A DNA stretch of 64,000 nucleotides from Porphyra umbilicalis. Lineage: Eukaryota > Rhodophyta > Bangiophyceae > Bangiales > Bangiaceae. The translations under genes were made by a program, and so were the position numbers. Below, in pieces: positions 10,380-21,454 of the stretch (the stretch's first letter is position 1; every line of letters starts with the position of its first letter). A model generated the notes under the pieces. The model was not told where the DNA came from and ran no database searches. It was given only the letters and a program-made list of their open reading frames with translations. The stretch is taken from NCBI GenBank assembly GCA_002049455.2, contig KV919065.1:1-64000 (forward strand), in the 5' to 3' direction.

Positions 10380-11521
10380 TTACTGTGTACGGTCAGATTC
10401 GCGGTTCACATCGGGGCTGGATGGTGCGGGCACGGACGCCTCGGTACCATCACCAGCGCCCGCCCCCCCGCCGCGCTCGCCGCCATCCTCGACAACCCCG
10501 GCGGCCTCGTGCAAGTACTGCTTGCGCAGCTCATTGAGCGCGGTGACGCGCTGGGGCAGAGTGAGGGTCACGCCAGCGTACAGTGCGTTGAAGGCGCCCA
10601 GGGCCAGCTTGTCCGCCTGCACGCGCCGGTGGTGCTGGTCGCTTTCTTTCTTGCGCTTGGCCTCCATGTCCAGCGAGTCGGCAATCTTGTCCATCCGAGC
10701 AATGATGGCGCTGGCCTCCTTGTCCTCACCATCGTCGGTGCCGTTCAGCTTCCGCTTGCGCCCCTTCTCGACCTTGGCCGCCTTGACACCCTGGGGTCGC
10801 TCTTGGCGCGGTGGGGCTGCATCGGCGGCGCCGACCACCGGTGGACCGGCAACAGGCGGTGCAGCTGCTTGCCCATCCCCGCCGGCCCCCCCAGCGCCCA
10901 CCTCTGCGACCAGGTCGCCAATCACGGCGCCGGTGACCAACAGGTTGGTTTTCTCGGAGAGATACTCCCAGCAGTGGAAAAACTCGAACGGGTCTCCCAC
11001 CGGGTAGTGCTTTTCCATTGCGATGGCGGTCAGGTGCTTCGTCCTCGAGCCCATTCCCTTGCCATCCTGGTGGGTATTGTAGCACGCCAGATGGCATCGC
11101 TGAAGCTCCTCGGGTTTGGGGTTGCCGGTTACACGGGCAGCAGTAACAAAGTCAACTGCCTGTTCATAGACAGTACAAGCTGCCTTTACCATATCCCACC
11201 GTTTCTTGCACGCCCGACCTGTCCGTGCCAACCACCGGCGGGTGTCAAGCTCGCTGCCCGTCCCCGTCTCGGTCCCGTTGTTGACAGGCGCGCGCTCCAC
11301 AAACCGGGCGCGGATGCGCATGCCCATCTTGACCGCCGTCTGCCCGTTGCCCACAGCCGCGTCTTCCAGGACGGTCGGCGCCGTCTCCGCCAACGCCAGC
11401 AGCTCCAACTGCGACCACCCCAGATTCTTGCCGCTTCTCTTGGGCGTGTTGTCTGAGTCGGGCAAGGGGGGCGCGGGCCCAGCAGGCAACGGGGGAGACG
11501 CAGGGGGGGAAGGGGTGGGGG
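10380..11521 (-). CDS. Myb/SANT-like DNA-binding accessory protein of a Harbinger element
   Basis: The coding exon reads SGKNLGWSQLELLALAETAP, then MGMRIRARFVERAP, and TRRWLARTGRACKKRWDMVKAAC. This is the trihelix/Myb-like domain of the second protein of PIF/Harbinger transposons and of NAM-associated proteins. Such proteins bind the transposase and the element ends and help import the transposase to the nucleus. The C-terminal half has a Lys/Arg-rich stretch (QGVKAAKVEKGRKRKLNG) and a helical region. The stop is TAA at 10380-10382. There is no convincing ATG. The frame upstream runs through TTTTTCTTCAATAG, a good splice acceptor, so I begin the exon at 11521 and leave the first exon unplaced. 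The protein points away from the transposase at 4431, which is 4.5 kb off; whether both belong to one element is open. Confidence 0.7.
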
Positions 11522-11970
11522 CTATTGAAGAAAAACACAAGAGAAGCAGGCACAAGAGAAAGAGATGGGGGGGGGAAACGATCACGGCAGGGGCGGGTCA
11601 ATGGACCAGGACGACGTTGCTGCGCGCAGTGGCCGAGCACACGCCGGCGTCGGACACCTCTGCCCGTGGATTGGGCCGCTGCCGCGAGCAGGGCACAGGG
11701 CAGCCACGGGAATTTGTCGAGCTTGCCGGTTTGCATTGCAATTGAGCTTCTCTGTCGTCCTCTGGGGCTGGCGGCAGCTCTGGAGTGGGGCCTGGGAGGG
11801 AGTCCCTGCGCCCTATACGGGCACCCCAAAGCTGACGGACGTGCTCTATATTGACCGATTATAGCGCGAGCCGCCTCCCTATCCCAGCTTTTGTGGTTGC
11901 GGTGAACCTGAAAAAGCCACCGCTGGGAAGGTGCGTTTCCTAAATCTGCCCTATCCGTGACGGGGCGCCC

Positions 11971-12236
11971 TAAAAACGGCACCGCTGGGAACGCTCTTAC
12001 GCGCGTATCGCCACCTTCCTGACACCTCGCTCTGCGGTGCCATGGGGCATCTCGCCACCACTCCCAGTTTCCAGCCACTGGAGTAAGGTTGGCATGTCGG
12101 TAGTTTCGATCGGTAAACGAAATCGGCAACCGTCGGTTTACCAATCGGTATCGGTAACCAAAATCGGCGGTAAAACCTCGGAAAACTAAATACTCTATTC
12201 ATTTACTCTCAGAGCTCCCAGCGGTGCTACGTTTTT
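11971..12236. repeat. Short foldback with AAAAACG..GCACCGCTGGGA arms
   Basis: AAAAACGGCACCGCTGGGAA at about 11973-11992 is matched in inverse at about 12211-12235 (TCCCAGCGGTGCTACGTTTTT), allowing a two-base gap. A third, partial copy (AAAAAGCCACCGCTGGGAAGG) lies at about 11910. The left arm read outward gives TAA-GAGCGTTCCCAGCGG, resembling the TTA-GAGCGTCTCC end of the Harbinger MITE at 3156. 11996 could therefore also be the right end of the element carrying the Myb-like gene. The right arm reads CAGAGCTCCCAGCGGTGC, a plausible hAT-style left terminus just before the hAT gene. The interior has several ATCGGTAA repeats. Confidence 0.5.
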
Positions 12237-12536
12237 CTGCAGGCAACAATCGGGTCACATGCCATTTGTCAGTCAGCCCAGTTTCGTTGGCCTGGCATAG
12301 CATCCCCTGGGACCCGCAGCGAGGATGGACCACGCTGCCCCGCGCGATCCTGCAACGCGGCCCAATGCGCGCATCCTGCAGCATTCGTCACGTTTGCCAG
12401 ATGCTGTGCGCTTTTTCTTTGCTATTTGTGGTACCCAACGCTCCTTGCACCGCGTCCGACACATGCTAGCCCGTTCTGTTGTGAGCATCTGCCTTTCCCA
12501 GTGCACACACCCCTCGCCACCGCCTCCTCTTTTGCC

Positions 12537-15049
12537 ATGCAGCCGAACACGATGACGGGCTGGTCCGCGTTTCGACGAACCTCAGAGCGGTACATGCAAT
12601 CGGACGGGAGCTCGTCCAACTACTGGATCACATTCTGCCGTGCATGCGAGGCCGGGCACGATCTGTACAAGGTTGCTGTGGCGGCATGTGGAGGGGATGA
12701 CGCCGCAATTTCGAAGATCATTGTGGTGCCGGCGGCGGAGCCTTTGCCAGGAAGGTGGGACAGGATGGGCCCTCATCTAAACAAATGCCGTTTTGCGGAT
12801 GCTTCGTTTGTTGCAACGGGTGCCGGCGGGCGCAGTAGCCGGCGGTCTGGTGGGAGCGCGGCGGCTCCTGCTTCTTCGTCCCATATTGCGGTACCAAGCG
12901 TAGAGGAGGCCGCTCCGCGCGACCAACCGGGCGTGACCAAGGCTCAGTTTGACGGCGTGCGTGCCTACATCGACAAGATCGGGTCCGATGCGTCCGGCGC
13001 CGGCCGAAAGCGGCGGGCTGACCGGACACTAGACTCGTTTTCACCAGGGATTTGACGTCGTTGGAGACGGCCGAGTTTGAGAAGCGTCTGCTGCTGTTGG
13101 TCGCTGACTTGCGGCTGTCGTTTTCGGCCGTGTAACACGAGTCGTTTTTCAACTTTGATGCTTTTTTTCGGCAGTCTGCCGTTGGGTGGCTACCAAGTCG
13201 ACGACAGCTTGGTGGGTGCATCCTCAAGTTGGCAGCCGACGAGGCGTCTGCGACGTCCAAGAGCACTATGAAGTGCCTGATGCGCGGATCGGCCAGAGCG
13301 ACTCTTATGTTGGATGGGTACAAACGCTCCAATAACATCCATGTTTTCGGTGCTGTCGTTGGCATGGTCGGTGAGCGGCACATTTTGGAGTCGGGGGAGG
13401 AGGGGCACAACCACGATGGCATTGCGACAGCCGCTGAAATGGCGTCCGAGATTGATCGGTTGGCGACTGAAGCAGAACTCGAGATCGGGTGCGTCTGCGC
13501 AAATGATGCCGGCCAGTGTGGCCGCGCTCGGCGAAATCTGGCCCTGCGCTGCCCATCCCTAATTTTTATACGTTGCCTTGCCGACCAGCTCAACCTCCTG
13601 ATGCGGCACGTGCTTCACGATTCAACGTTTCGATAAACGATGGAGTCTGCCGTGACCGCCACCACCCTCCTCGCAGAATCATCGGCGAAGCTAATGCCTC
13701 AAGCTCAATCAACAATGCAGCGTCTCTACGGTGTGTCTTTGGCCATCTTGACAGTGTGCGAGACACGGTGGAGTACCTTGCAGATGTGCATGGCCAGCCT
13801 ATTTCTTGTGCGTGGGGCGCTCTCGTGTTGGGTCGCGGAGCTCGGCCAAGCTGCTCCGCAAGCCTTACTCCCTCTCAAGTCGGACGGCTTTTGGGCACAG
13901 CTCCAGACGGCTGAGTGGACGATTCGGCCAATTTCGGAGGCGCCTTTCGATTTGGAGCGAGAGGACACGACACTAGCAGATACATTCTGCGTCTATGGCA
14001 GCATCTACCAGCACCTCTCCGGCTCCAGTGTCTGACTCGGCGAGCATGGGCTGACAGAGGATTTGGAGAGGCGGTGGTCTTAAGAGGAGCAGGCGCTATT
14101 CTTATGGGCGTTTTGTCTACATCCTTACTACATGCAGGCGGCGAAGATTCTCTTTGAGCAAGACTTGCGCGGAACTCCCGCGTCGCCTCTGTCACTACCA
14201 TGTCTCGCCAATGCCAGTGCTGGCTACTTTGCCAAGTGGTTTCCAGACGAGGCCGACCGGGCTAACCAAGTTGTCCAGCAGACCTTTGACTTCCTGACGG
14301 GCGACACCGCCAGTCAGTCGTGCGCTCCTTCGCTGGCGGAGGGCCAGACGCACCGCACTGCGGGGTGGACATGGTACAAGTACTGGTCGTTCATGGAGAT
14401 GGGCGACTCTTGCGCTGAGCTCTCTAAGCTTGCGTTGATCCTGCTCGGGTGCAAGCCCCAGACAGCCTCCATTGAGCGTCTTTTCAAAGAGTACGCCGCG
14501 CAGCAGACGCAAGCCAGAAACCGCATGTCACTGTCCACTCTCAGCAAGCTTGCTTCCGTCAAGTTGACGTGGGACCAAAGGAGGCACATCATTGGTGGAC
14601 CTTCAAGCCGGTCAACCAACCGCGTGATGGACCCGCACGAGCGAGCCAGGGTGCCTGCTGTCGCACAGCGTGGCGTGGCCGACGCTGGCCGACCAGACGG
14701 AGACGATGAAGACGACCAAGTGGACGCTGGGAACGCTGTCACCTCTGGCGAGGCTGGTGCCATGCTGCAACAGTGGGTGCATGCCGTGGACACTGTGGTG
14801 GACGCAGGTTGTTTAGTCGCGGATGACCGCCGCAGGGCACCGCCCATCCTTTTGCGTTTTGACTTCACTGTACAAGCTGTGCCGCAGACCACGGAGCCGT
14901 TGCCAATGCAGGACGTGCCGGGGTACCCGCAGGAGATTGCGAACCGCTTATCCACCTTCCGGGCAGCTAAGTTCCCTTTGCGGGTCTTGGTAGGCGGTAC
15001 GGTGGGCGGCAGGTTTTTCGTCGATATGCATGAGTTGATGAAGGAGTAG
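12537..15049 (+). pseudogene. hAT-family transposase, decayed
   Basis: The product is spread over at least four ORF pieces. The ATG is at 12537, giving MQPNTMTGWSAFRRTSERYM and a BED-like zinc finger (CRACEAGHD ... HLNKCRF). The frame then shifts near 13035 and meets a TAA at about 13132. 13229-13636 encodes the DUF659-like core with LMLDGYKRSNNIHVFGAVV and CLADQLNLLMRHVLH. 13640-14035 has ILTVCETRWSTLQ. 14132-15049 carries the hAT C-terminal dimerisation motif (LSKLALILLGCKPQTASIERLFKEY) and an extra ~170-residue tail. hAT transposases cut and paste elements with 8-bp duplications. Multiple stops and shifts not tied to homopolymers mark this as a true pseudogene. A possible left end lies at 12210; no right terminal repeat was found. 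Confidence 0.85.
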
Positions 15050-15194
15050 ACAGGGCTGTGGAACGTATAAACAAAAGGGCTCGTTCGCTTAGATGGCACG
15101 GCATGTCAACTCACAATGGCTTAGACACGGACTCGCAGGGACAGCTCGCACCCGAAGGTGGACACGGTAGTGCGCAGACCGTGCCGGCAGTGCA

Positions 15195-15498
15195 CTAGTG
15201 TCTATTCTACCGCAGCATCATTTGATGCGAATCGCATCAAATTATTCCCATTTTCGGAGCGTTTGTTTTCGTACTTTCCGAACTCTGACGCTCTTTTTGA
15301 CAGCAGAAACGGACTCAGCGATGCCTTGTTATTCTTGGGGGAGATCCCAGCCAATATGCTATGGATACAAACGGGGGGTGCTCCAGATGCCTCAACAGGG
15401 GGTGTCGAACCGTCGTTGTCTGGCCCTGTGAGAGGGTGCATCATTTGATGCCCAACCGGGCATCAATTGATGCCCGATTGCGGTAGAATAGACACTAG
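15195..15498. mobile_element. MITE A with CTAGTGTCTATTCTACCGC termini
   Basis: A perfect 19-bp inverted repeat, CTAGTGTCTATTCTACCGC, lies at 15195-15213 and 15480-15498; CTAG (or TA) may be the target duplication. Just inside each end are palindromes of the form GCATCA(A/T)TTGATGC, at 15215-15228, 15438-15451 and 15460-15473. No protein is encoded. The superfamily is uncertain: a TA duplication would suggest Tc1/mariner or pogo. Confidence 0.8.
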
Positions 15499-15500
15499 AT

Positions 15501-16574
15501 GGTAGAATAGACACTTGTCTATTGTACCATGAGTGCGACTCAATTGAGCCATCCCTTTGACTCATTTGAGTCTCAACAGAAATCGTCGATCCCAGCGTTC
15601 CTACATATGAGAATGGCCGATTTGGTGCTTACGAACTGACGTCGATGCGCTTCCAGAGAAAACTAGGGGGTGCCAAACCACGGGCTCCAGCTCCACGGAA
15701 GGGCAACCCCCTCAGCCCGATGTCTACAGAAAGAAACAGTCTTGAACGCACCAGGAAAGCCTATTTTGATGGGTCCGACGTCGACCCTCCGCTCCCCCCC
15801 CCCACCAGATGGCGAGAAAACGGCGATTTCATCTTGCAAATGCCAGTGCACCGAGCCCTGTCGACCTCGCCGGTGACCCTTTGCTCTCGCTCCCTGCAGT
15901 GGATAATGGCCACCGCGGGCTTGGACGGCTGTTGGTACACCCTGCTGATACTCTGAACACTACAGGAACTGGCAGCACCTCGACCAGTGGTGGATTGAGT
16001 GGCCCTAAAACAGAGGGGGGTGGACGCCACAGGCCAGCCTTCGTCCCGCTCCGCCCCTCTCCCCTCACCGTATATTACCTCCCCTTGTGTTCCCAACCTC
16101 TTGTCTCTGGGGCTCTCAGACCGCCCTCATGGTGTTGCTCGCCTTTTAGGACCACCTGTCCCCCCCTGCCTGCATTCTTGCTCGCTGCCCCTGGAAGGGA
16201 AACCACCACGTAGGAGGTTGAGAAGATGTGGGAAACAGGCTCATCTGTAGATGCTGCGTGGTCCGTGAGTCTTCCTGGAGTGTTTCCGAGCTTCAGGGAC
16301 GGGGGCACAGCAGAAAGCGACGAACTGGAGACAACCTGCTGCCCTCAAGGCGGACGCCCTGGATGCGGAAAAAGTTGACGCTTCCATGCGTCCTGAGGAA
16401 AATTGACTGTGAGTTAAAGCTCGGGTCGTTCGCCCAAGACTAAACAGCCACCGCTGAGTCTATTTCCGTCGTCAGAATCGGCGTCTGACGAACTGTTCGT
16501 TCACGAGAGACCTCTCAAAATGCGACTCAATTGAGTCTTTGCGACTCAATTGAGCTATCTGGTAGAATAGACAC
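15501..16574. mobile_element. Element B: related termini, different subterminal palindromes
   Basis: The left side has a head-to-head pair of ends (GGTAGAATAGACAC at 15501-15514 and TTGTCTATTGTACC at 15515-15528). The right end is GGTAGAATAGACA at 16561-16574. These match the outer termini of MITE A, but the subterminal palindromes are GACTCAATTGAG(T/C)C, at about 15537-15550, 15559-15572, 16524-16537 and 16543-16556. The interior (about 1 kb) has no recognisable protein. The arrangement suggests two insertions abutting or nested within one another. Confidence 0.6.
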
Positions 16575-16815
16575 TAGACACGACCCAAGACAGTCGGGAT
16601 CCACTGGCCTCACTCACGAGACGACCTGTGTCCCTGGGCACCCTAGAGCCTCAGGACCGCGATCTCTCGCGATCTCGGACTGAAAGAGGGTGCTACTTTT
16701 GTGGCGCACCCCTGCCATGAAAACGCTTAACGACTGTAGGTTTGCGGGCACCGCCCGCTCGGTGCTGGTTTTCCGGTCTGGCGCGTCGCCAAAGAATGAT
16801 CGGATCTGAGAAACG

Positions 16816-16858
16816 CACACAGCACGTCACAGCAGTTCACAGCAGCTCACAGCACAGA
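16816..16858 (+). repeat. TCACAGCAG short tandem repeat
   Basis: Four near-identical ~11-bp units (CACAGCACG, TCACAGCAGT, TCACAGCAGC, TCACAGCACAG) follow one another. Further CACAGCA and TGCTGTG copies occur up to 16976 in both orientations, so the stretch can fold on itself. No coding function is apparent. Confidence 0.55.
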
Positions 16859-17297
16859 ATTTAAAATTGCTGTGATCGCTCTTGCCTCTCACAGAGCCAT
16901 CCAGGAGCCCTCAGCATGCCATTTTATTTCAAAGCACAGTCACAGCACGATCACAGCATGCTGCAACTTGCTGTGGAACTTGCTCAAATCCGATCATTCT
17001 GTTGCGAAGCGCCATAACCTGGGGTCCATCGGGGTCAACCCCGGTGGTTGTCGAATCCGTCCCTGGGACGGATCAGATCCGCAAGGTACACGGTTTCAGC
17101 CCCACTCGCGGGCGTGCCCGGGCCCAACCGCAAGGCCTTGCGGCAATGGGCTGGCGGGCAGCCCCTCTCGCCACCTCTGCCAAGCCACCCGGGGCGAATG
17201 GCTCCACTGCTGCAGATCCCGCGGGAGATGCGCCGACGCGTGTCCATAACCGCCGCTCTGGACCCGGTGACGGCCCCGACCGGCCGCCTCGCGAGTG

Positions 17298-17340
17298 CCG
17301 CGCCGCTTGCCGCGCCGCTTGCCGCGCCGCTTGCCGCGCA
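17298..17340 (+). repeat. 15-bp GCCGCGCCGCTT tandem repeat
   Basis: Three consecutive copies of GCCGCGCCGCTT separated by GCC lie upstream of the phosphatase gene. It is a simple GC-rich repeat with no clear function. Confidence 0.6.
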
Positions 17341-17574
17341 CGCGGCGCCGCCCACCCCCGCCGCCGACCCGCCCCGCGGCGCTCACGTGCGTCGCCCGCC
17401 CACACTTGGGGTGTCTGACGCGGCCGCCCGACGCTGCCCGCACAACGCGCCGCCTCTTGGACGCTACCCGTCCCGCCCCGTGCCTACTTGGTGCCGCGCT
17501 CCTGCCCCCTGTCCGCCGGCCCGCCCGCGTCGCCGCCGCGGCTGCCGTCCCCACCCCCCCCCCCCCTCCCCGCC

Positions 17575-17684
17575 ATGGCGTTTGTCGGCGCCGCCGCCGG
17601 CGGGTGGGTGCGCCCGCTCGGCGCGGTGCGCCACCGCCGGTTGGCGACGGCGACGCCGCCGGCGGGCCCCGGCCCCCGACGTCG

Positions 17685-17716
<32 letters not shown>

Positions 17717-19256
17717 GCGGGCGGCGCGGCACCCCCCCCCCCCCCGGCCGTCACGGCGAGCGCCGCCGCCGCGCGGTCGGCGGCGGCGGCAGCCGCCGCC
17801 GCGGCCCTTGACGCTGCCGCCGCCGTGTCGGCAGCGGTGGTGGGGGCGCCCCACTTTGCCACGCCCCCCCCCCGCCCGCGCGTTCGTGGTGCTTCCCCGC
17901 CCCCCCGCGCCTCGTGGCGGTGGGCGACGTGCACGGGGACGCGGTGGCGCTGCGCGCGGCGCTCGACGCGGCGGGGTTGCTCTCGCCGACGGGCGGGTGG
18001 GCGGGCGGGGAGGCGGTGCTGGTGCAGGTGGGGGACGTGCTCGACCGGTGGTCCGAGGAGCGCGAGGCGCTGTCGATGCTGTTTCGGTTGCAAGACGAGG
18101 CGCCCGCCGCGGGGGGAGCCGTCCACTTGTTGATGGTGCGTTGGCGTGGGGGCGCCTGTTGGGATGAGGTGGCCCGTGTTTGTGGTGGCGTTGTCGCGGT
18201 GTGCTGGTCTATTTTCGGGGGATGGCGGGGGCGTCAGTGTACTTGGCGGACCCACGACTGGCGTCGTCTGCTTGGTTGGCAGCTGCTCGTGTGTTGGCGT
18301 TGCGGCTCGCACATTCCTAACCTCTCCCCATCGTTTTTATTTCTCTTTCTGCCGTTGCCGCTTGGTTGCACCTCACCTCCTCCCCTACCACCCGCCCCCC
18401 CCCCTAACAGGGCAACCACGAGTTGTTATCCAGCATGGGCGCCATCCACTACGCCGCCGGTTCCAACCCCCGCCAAGCCGAACACTATGGCCTGTCCTTT
18501 GAGGCGCTCAATTTTGCGGGCCCCCTCCTCCCCCCCCCGCCGGCTGGGCGCCCTGGTCCGCCGCCGACTTGTGGCGCACCGTTGAGGCCGAAGCCGAAGA
18601 AATCGTCACGTCCTTCCCCGAGTGGGCGGCGGCGGCCCCCCCCGGCTCGCGCGGCGGCAAGCCGCCCTCACCGCGGGCTCCCCGCTGATGCGGGAGCTCA
18701 GCCGCCGCCTCTGCGCCGCCGTCGTTGTCGGCGGCGTTGCCTTTGTGCACGCGCACCTCGACGGCCGCCTCTTTGCCCCGCAGTGGACGGCCATGGGGGA
18801 GCCCGACCGGCGCGCCGCCGCCGACGCGGCGCTCGTCGGCCTCAACGCTGCGGCGGTGGCGGCGCTGTCGGGGGACGGCCCCCTGGATGCGGCCGACGCG
18901 GCGGGGCGGTTGCTCGACCCGGTCGTGTGGGAGCGCATGTGGGCCGAGCGGCCACCGTCGGCGCGGGCCGAGTACCACCTCGACGCGCTGCTGCGGTCAC
19001 TCGACGCGTCGTCGCTGGTCATTGGCCACACCATCCAGGATGGGGGCATCACGCCCCGCTATGGCGGCCGCGTGTGGTGTGTGGACGTTGGCATGAGCCG
19101 CGGGACGGGGGGGGGGAGCCCGCCGCCCTCGAGTTTGGGCGCGCCCCGGGCGGGCGGGGGATGGAGGCGCCGCGGGTGCTCCACGCCGGCGACATTTGGG
19201 CGCGCGCGGAGGTTGGGGTGGCGGCGGGGGGGGGGAGCCGCGCGGCGGGCGGGTAG
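17575..19256 (+). CDS. Shewanella-like (SLP) PPP-family phosphatase, one intron
   Basis: Bacterial-like metallophosphoesterase of the plant/algal SLP group. ATG 17575 (CGCCATGG context) opens an Arg/Ala-rich N-terminus (MAFVGAAAGGWVRPLGAVRHRRL) like a plastid transit peptide. The metal-binding motifs follow in order: GDVHG (about 17923), GDVLDRW (about 18031), GNHE (18411) and VGGVAFVHAHL. VIGHTIQDGGI and WCVDVGMSRG come towards the end. An intron at 18136-18410 (GTGCGT ... CTAACAG) separates HLLM from GNHE in phase 0. Between these blocks the frame changes at C- or G-runs (17732-17745, 17864-17873, 17900-17906, 18530-18538, 18636-18643, 19107-19116). The frame after the last run ends with EPAALEFG ... 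TAG at 19254-19256. All active-site residues are present, so I consider it a real gene read through homopolymer length errors. Confidence 0.82.
18136..18410 (+). other. Spliceosomal intron of the SLP phosphatase
   Basis: The donor GTGCGT follows ...TTGATG and the acceptor CCCCTAACAG precedes GGCAACCACGAG. Removal joins HLLM to GNHE in phase 0, restoring the universal GNHE motif. The intron is T-rich towards its 3' end, unlike the flanking exons. Confidence 0.9.
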
Positions 19257-20851
19257 GGCGGGTCGGCGCGTTTTGGGGTGCGGGGAGTCTGGTGGGCGGG
19301 TGGCGCGGCGGCAGCGGGTCGGTTTCGGGCTCGGTCGCCGGAATTTGTTTTCTTTTTTGCTTCCCGTTGGCATGGGTGAGGGTGGCTGCGGCCCCAGTGG
19401 CGTTGCAAGCCCACCGGCTCTTGGGGGGTCGACAGCGCGCCAGCGTGCGCGGCAGCAGGCCATCGCGGGCCAGCAGCAGAGGGTGCGACCGAGAGCATAG
19501 CCGCACACTTGCAGCACCCGAGGCGCAAGGGTGGGACCCCGTCAATTGGTCGTATCGGCTGGGAGGCGGTCTCCGTCCCAGCGGGTGACGGCACGTCCCC
19601 GCGCGCATGGCGCGCAGCGTGCTGGTTGCGGCATGGCGGCGGCGGCGCCGCCGCCGCCGCCGCCGCCGCTCGTAGCGTTGGCAGAGGCGGGGCAGGCGAC
19701 AGCTCGTCGGGCAGAGCCGTCGACGCCCGCCCGTGGTGGCGGCGCACCGCCCGCTGCGGGCAGCATTTGCGTTTGGGGCGCGCCGCTGCGCGGCGCGCGG
19801 CATCGAGGGCCGTGGAGCCCGGACAGGTGTGTACGCCACAGTGTGCTGGGCGGCGAACGACCGCAGGCCCGTCGGTCGGTATTGCTTGCACGCCACCAGG
19901 TTGGTGGAACGACGATGTTGCGAGCGACGCGCTGATGGGCAGAAGCGCAAGCCCGTGTGCACGCGTACGAGGCAGGGCGCCCACCGTGTGTACAAGTTGA
20001 GCGCCAAGCTCGCTGCTGCCGGCCGGACAGGAAGGGCCAGCTGCCTTTGAAAGTGGGATGCTGGTTTTCGGCTGTGCTCGGCTCGGCCCCCTTCTCGTCC
20101 CCGCCTTTTCTGCGTTGGTGCAATTGGCAACTGCGCAATTCTCTGACCAAGAGTCAAGCGACTTTTCACACCATCCGCACTTGCTAGGAATTACGGTTCT
20201 TGGTTCTTGGAAGCTCTGCTGCAGACTCTCGGGTCACTACAGTCAGCTACGCTTGCGGAAGCGCTCGGGTCGGCATCAGCAAAAGCCAAACACGATACAC
20301 GGACGCGCTTGATCCGCCCCTACTGCGAGCGCCCGCCGTCCCGCGCCGCACACCCTTCGTCCCCTGGTCCGCCCGTCTTCCACCACCAGGACGACGGGGC
20401 GCGGTGCCCCCCGTTGCTCATGCACCCGGCGCGCCACCCCGTTTCCGACGGCTTGGGTCGGAACGGGGCCAGCCCCGCCCGCCATTCCGCCATGACGTGT
20501 CAGTGACGGCGGCGGGGGGCGAGGCGGGGGCGGGGAGCGCCGGCCCCCGCCTGACGGGTCAGACGCCGCGCCGGGGCGACGGGGTCCCCTTTCACCCCCC
20601 ACGCGGTGGCCACGGGCGCGCGCGCCGGCGGGCCGCCGTCGGCCGCTGGCTGCCGACCGCCGAGCCTGGGGGGGGAGGGCACCCGGCGCTGCCGCTGCCG
20701 CCGTCCCCACCCGCTGCCGCTCCCCCGAGACGCAGAGTCGCCCCGTCGCCGTGCCGCCCGTGCCGTCCCCCTGCCTCGCCGGCGCACCGCCGTCCCCGCC
20801 CGCCTGTGTTGTCCCCCCCATTCCCCCATTGGCGTCCTGCCCCTTGCCGCC
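19257..20851. other. Intergenic region between phosphatase and unknown small protein
   Basis: No gene is supported. The first part has a T-rich patch (GTTTTCTTTTTTGCTT near 19350) suitable for a 3' untranslated region. A lower-GC island at about 20040-20300 divides it from the GC-rich presumed leader of the next gene. ORFs here are Ala/Arg/Gly/Pro shadows. Confidence 0.4.
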
Positions 20852-21454
20852 ATGTCCGACGCCAAGAGGGCGGCCGTCGCGGCCGACCTCCCCCCCCCCC
20901 CCCCGTGGACGAGGGCGCGTCGCGGCCCGGGGCGTTCCCCCTCCACTTTGGGCACTCGGACGACGCGTCGTCCATCTGCTCCGCCGTCTCCATCGGCGCC
21001 ATCCTCCGCGACAGCAGCCTCGCCGCCCCCGACTCGCTCGCCGGCTACGCCGCCGTCGGCCTCCAGGCCGCCGCCGCGGGCGGCACCGTTGGCGCCGACG
21101 AGCGCCTGCGGCCGGTGCGGTTGAGCCGGGGGGGGGAGGCTGCGCGCGCGGGGCCCGACGGGCGGCCCGTCATGACGCACCGGGCGCTCGAGGGGGGGCC
21201 AAGAATACCCGCGCCGGTGGGGGGGGACGGCGCACCCGGCGGCGGGGGGGTGGGGGGGCGGGGGGGTGGGGGGGGCGGGGGGGGTGGGGGGGTGCGGTCC
21301 CCTTCCTCTGGAAGCGGCGCCGACCAAGGAGGACCTGAACCGGCTGTCGGGGTTGGCGACCGCCGACGAGCCGGGGGGGGTGGCCAAGAAGGGGGGCCGC
21401 ATGTCCAAGCTGCTGCGGAAATTCAAGCAGCGACCAAGCAGTGGCGGCTTGTGA
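20852..21454 (+). CDS. Unknown small protein with basic C-terminus
   Basis: I do not recognise a family. The ATG at 20852 has a GCCGCCATGTCC context. The N-terminus is MSDAKRAAVAADL, then a poly-Pro run where the frame changes (C-run 20890-20904). The next part is GAFPLHFGHSDDASSICSAVSIGAILRDSSLAAPDSLAGYAAVGL in ordinary soluble composition. A poly-Gly tract at 21240-21295 with another frame change follows, and the end is LEAAPTKEDLNRLSGLATADE and the basic KKGGRMSKLLRKFKQRP before TGA at 21452-21454. Total length is about 200 residues. No signal peptide or membrane segment is visible. Support comes from codon use (TTT Phe, G-ending) like the neighbours and from good start and stop contexts. 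A disordered regulatory protein is likely. Confidence 0.55.

Noticed and set aside
11522-11585. Signal peptide MIVSPPHLFLLCLLLLCFSS on the Myb-like protein
   Set aside because: It starts at GTG and is the translation of a T-rich splice-acceptor tract; a nuclear DNA-binding protein would not be secreted.
16816-16976. CRISPR-like short repeats (CACAGCA)
   Set aside because: Repeats are 7-11 bp with no regular spacers, in a eukaryotic context.
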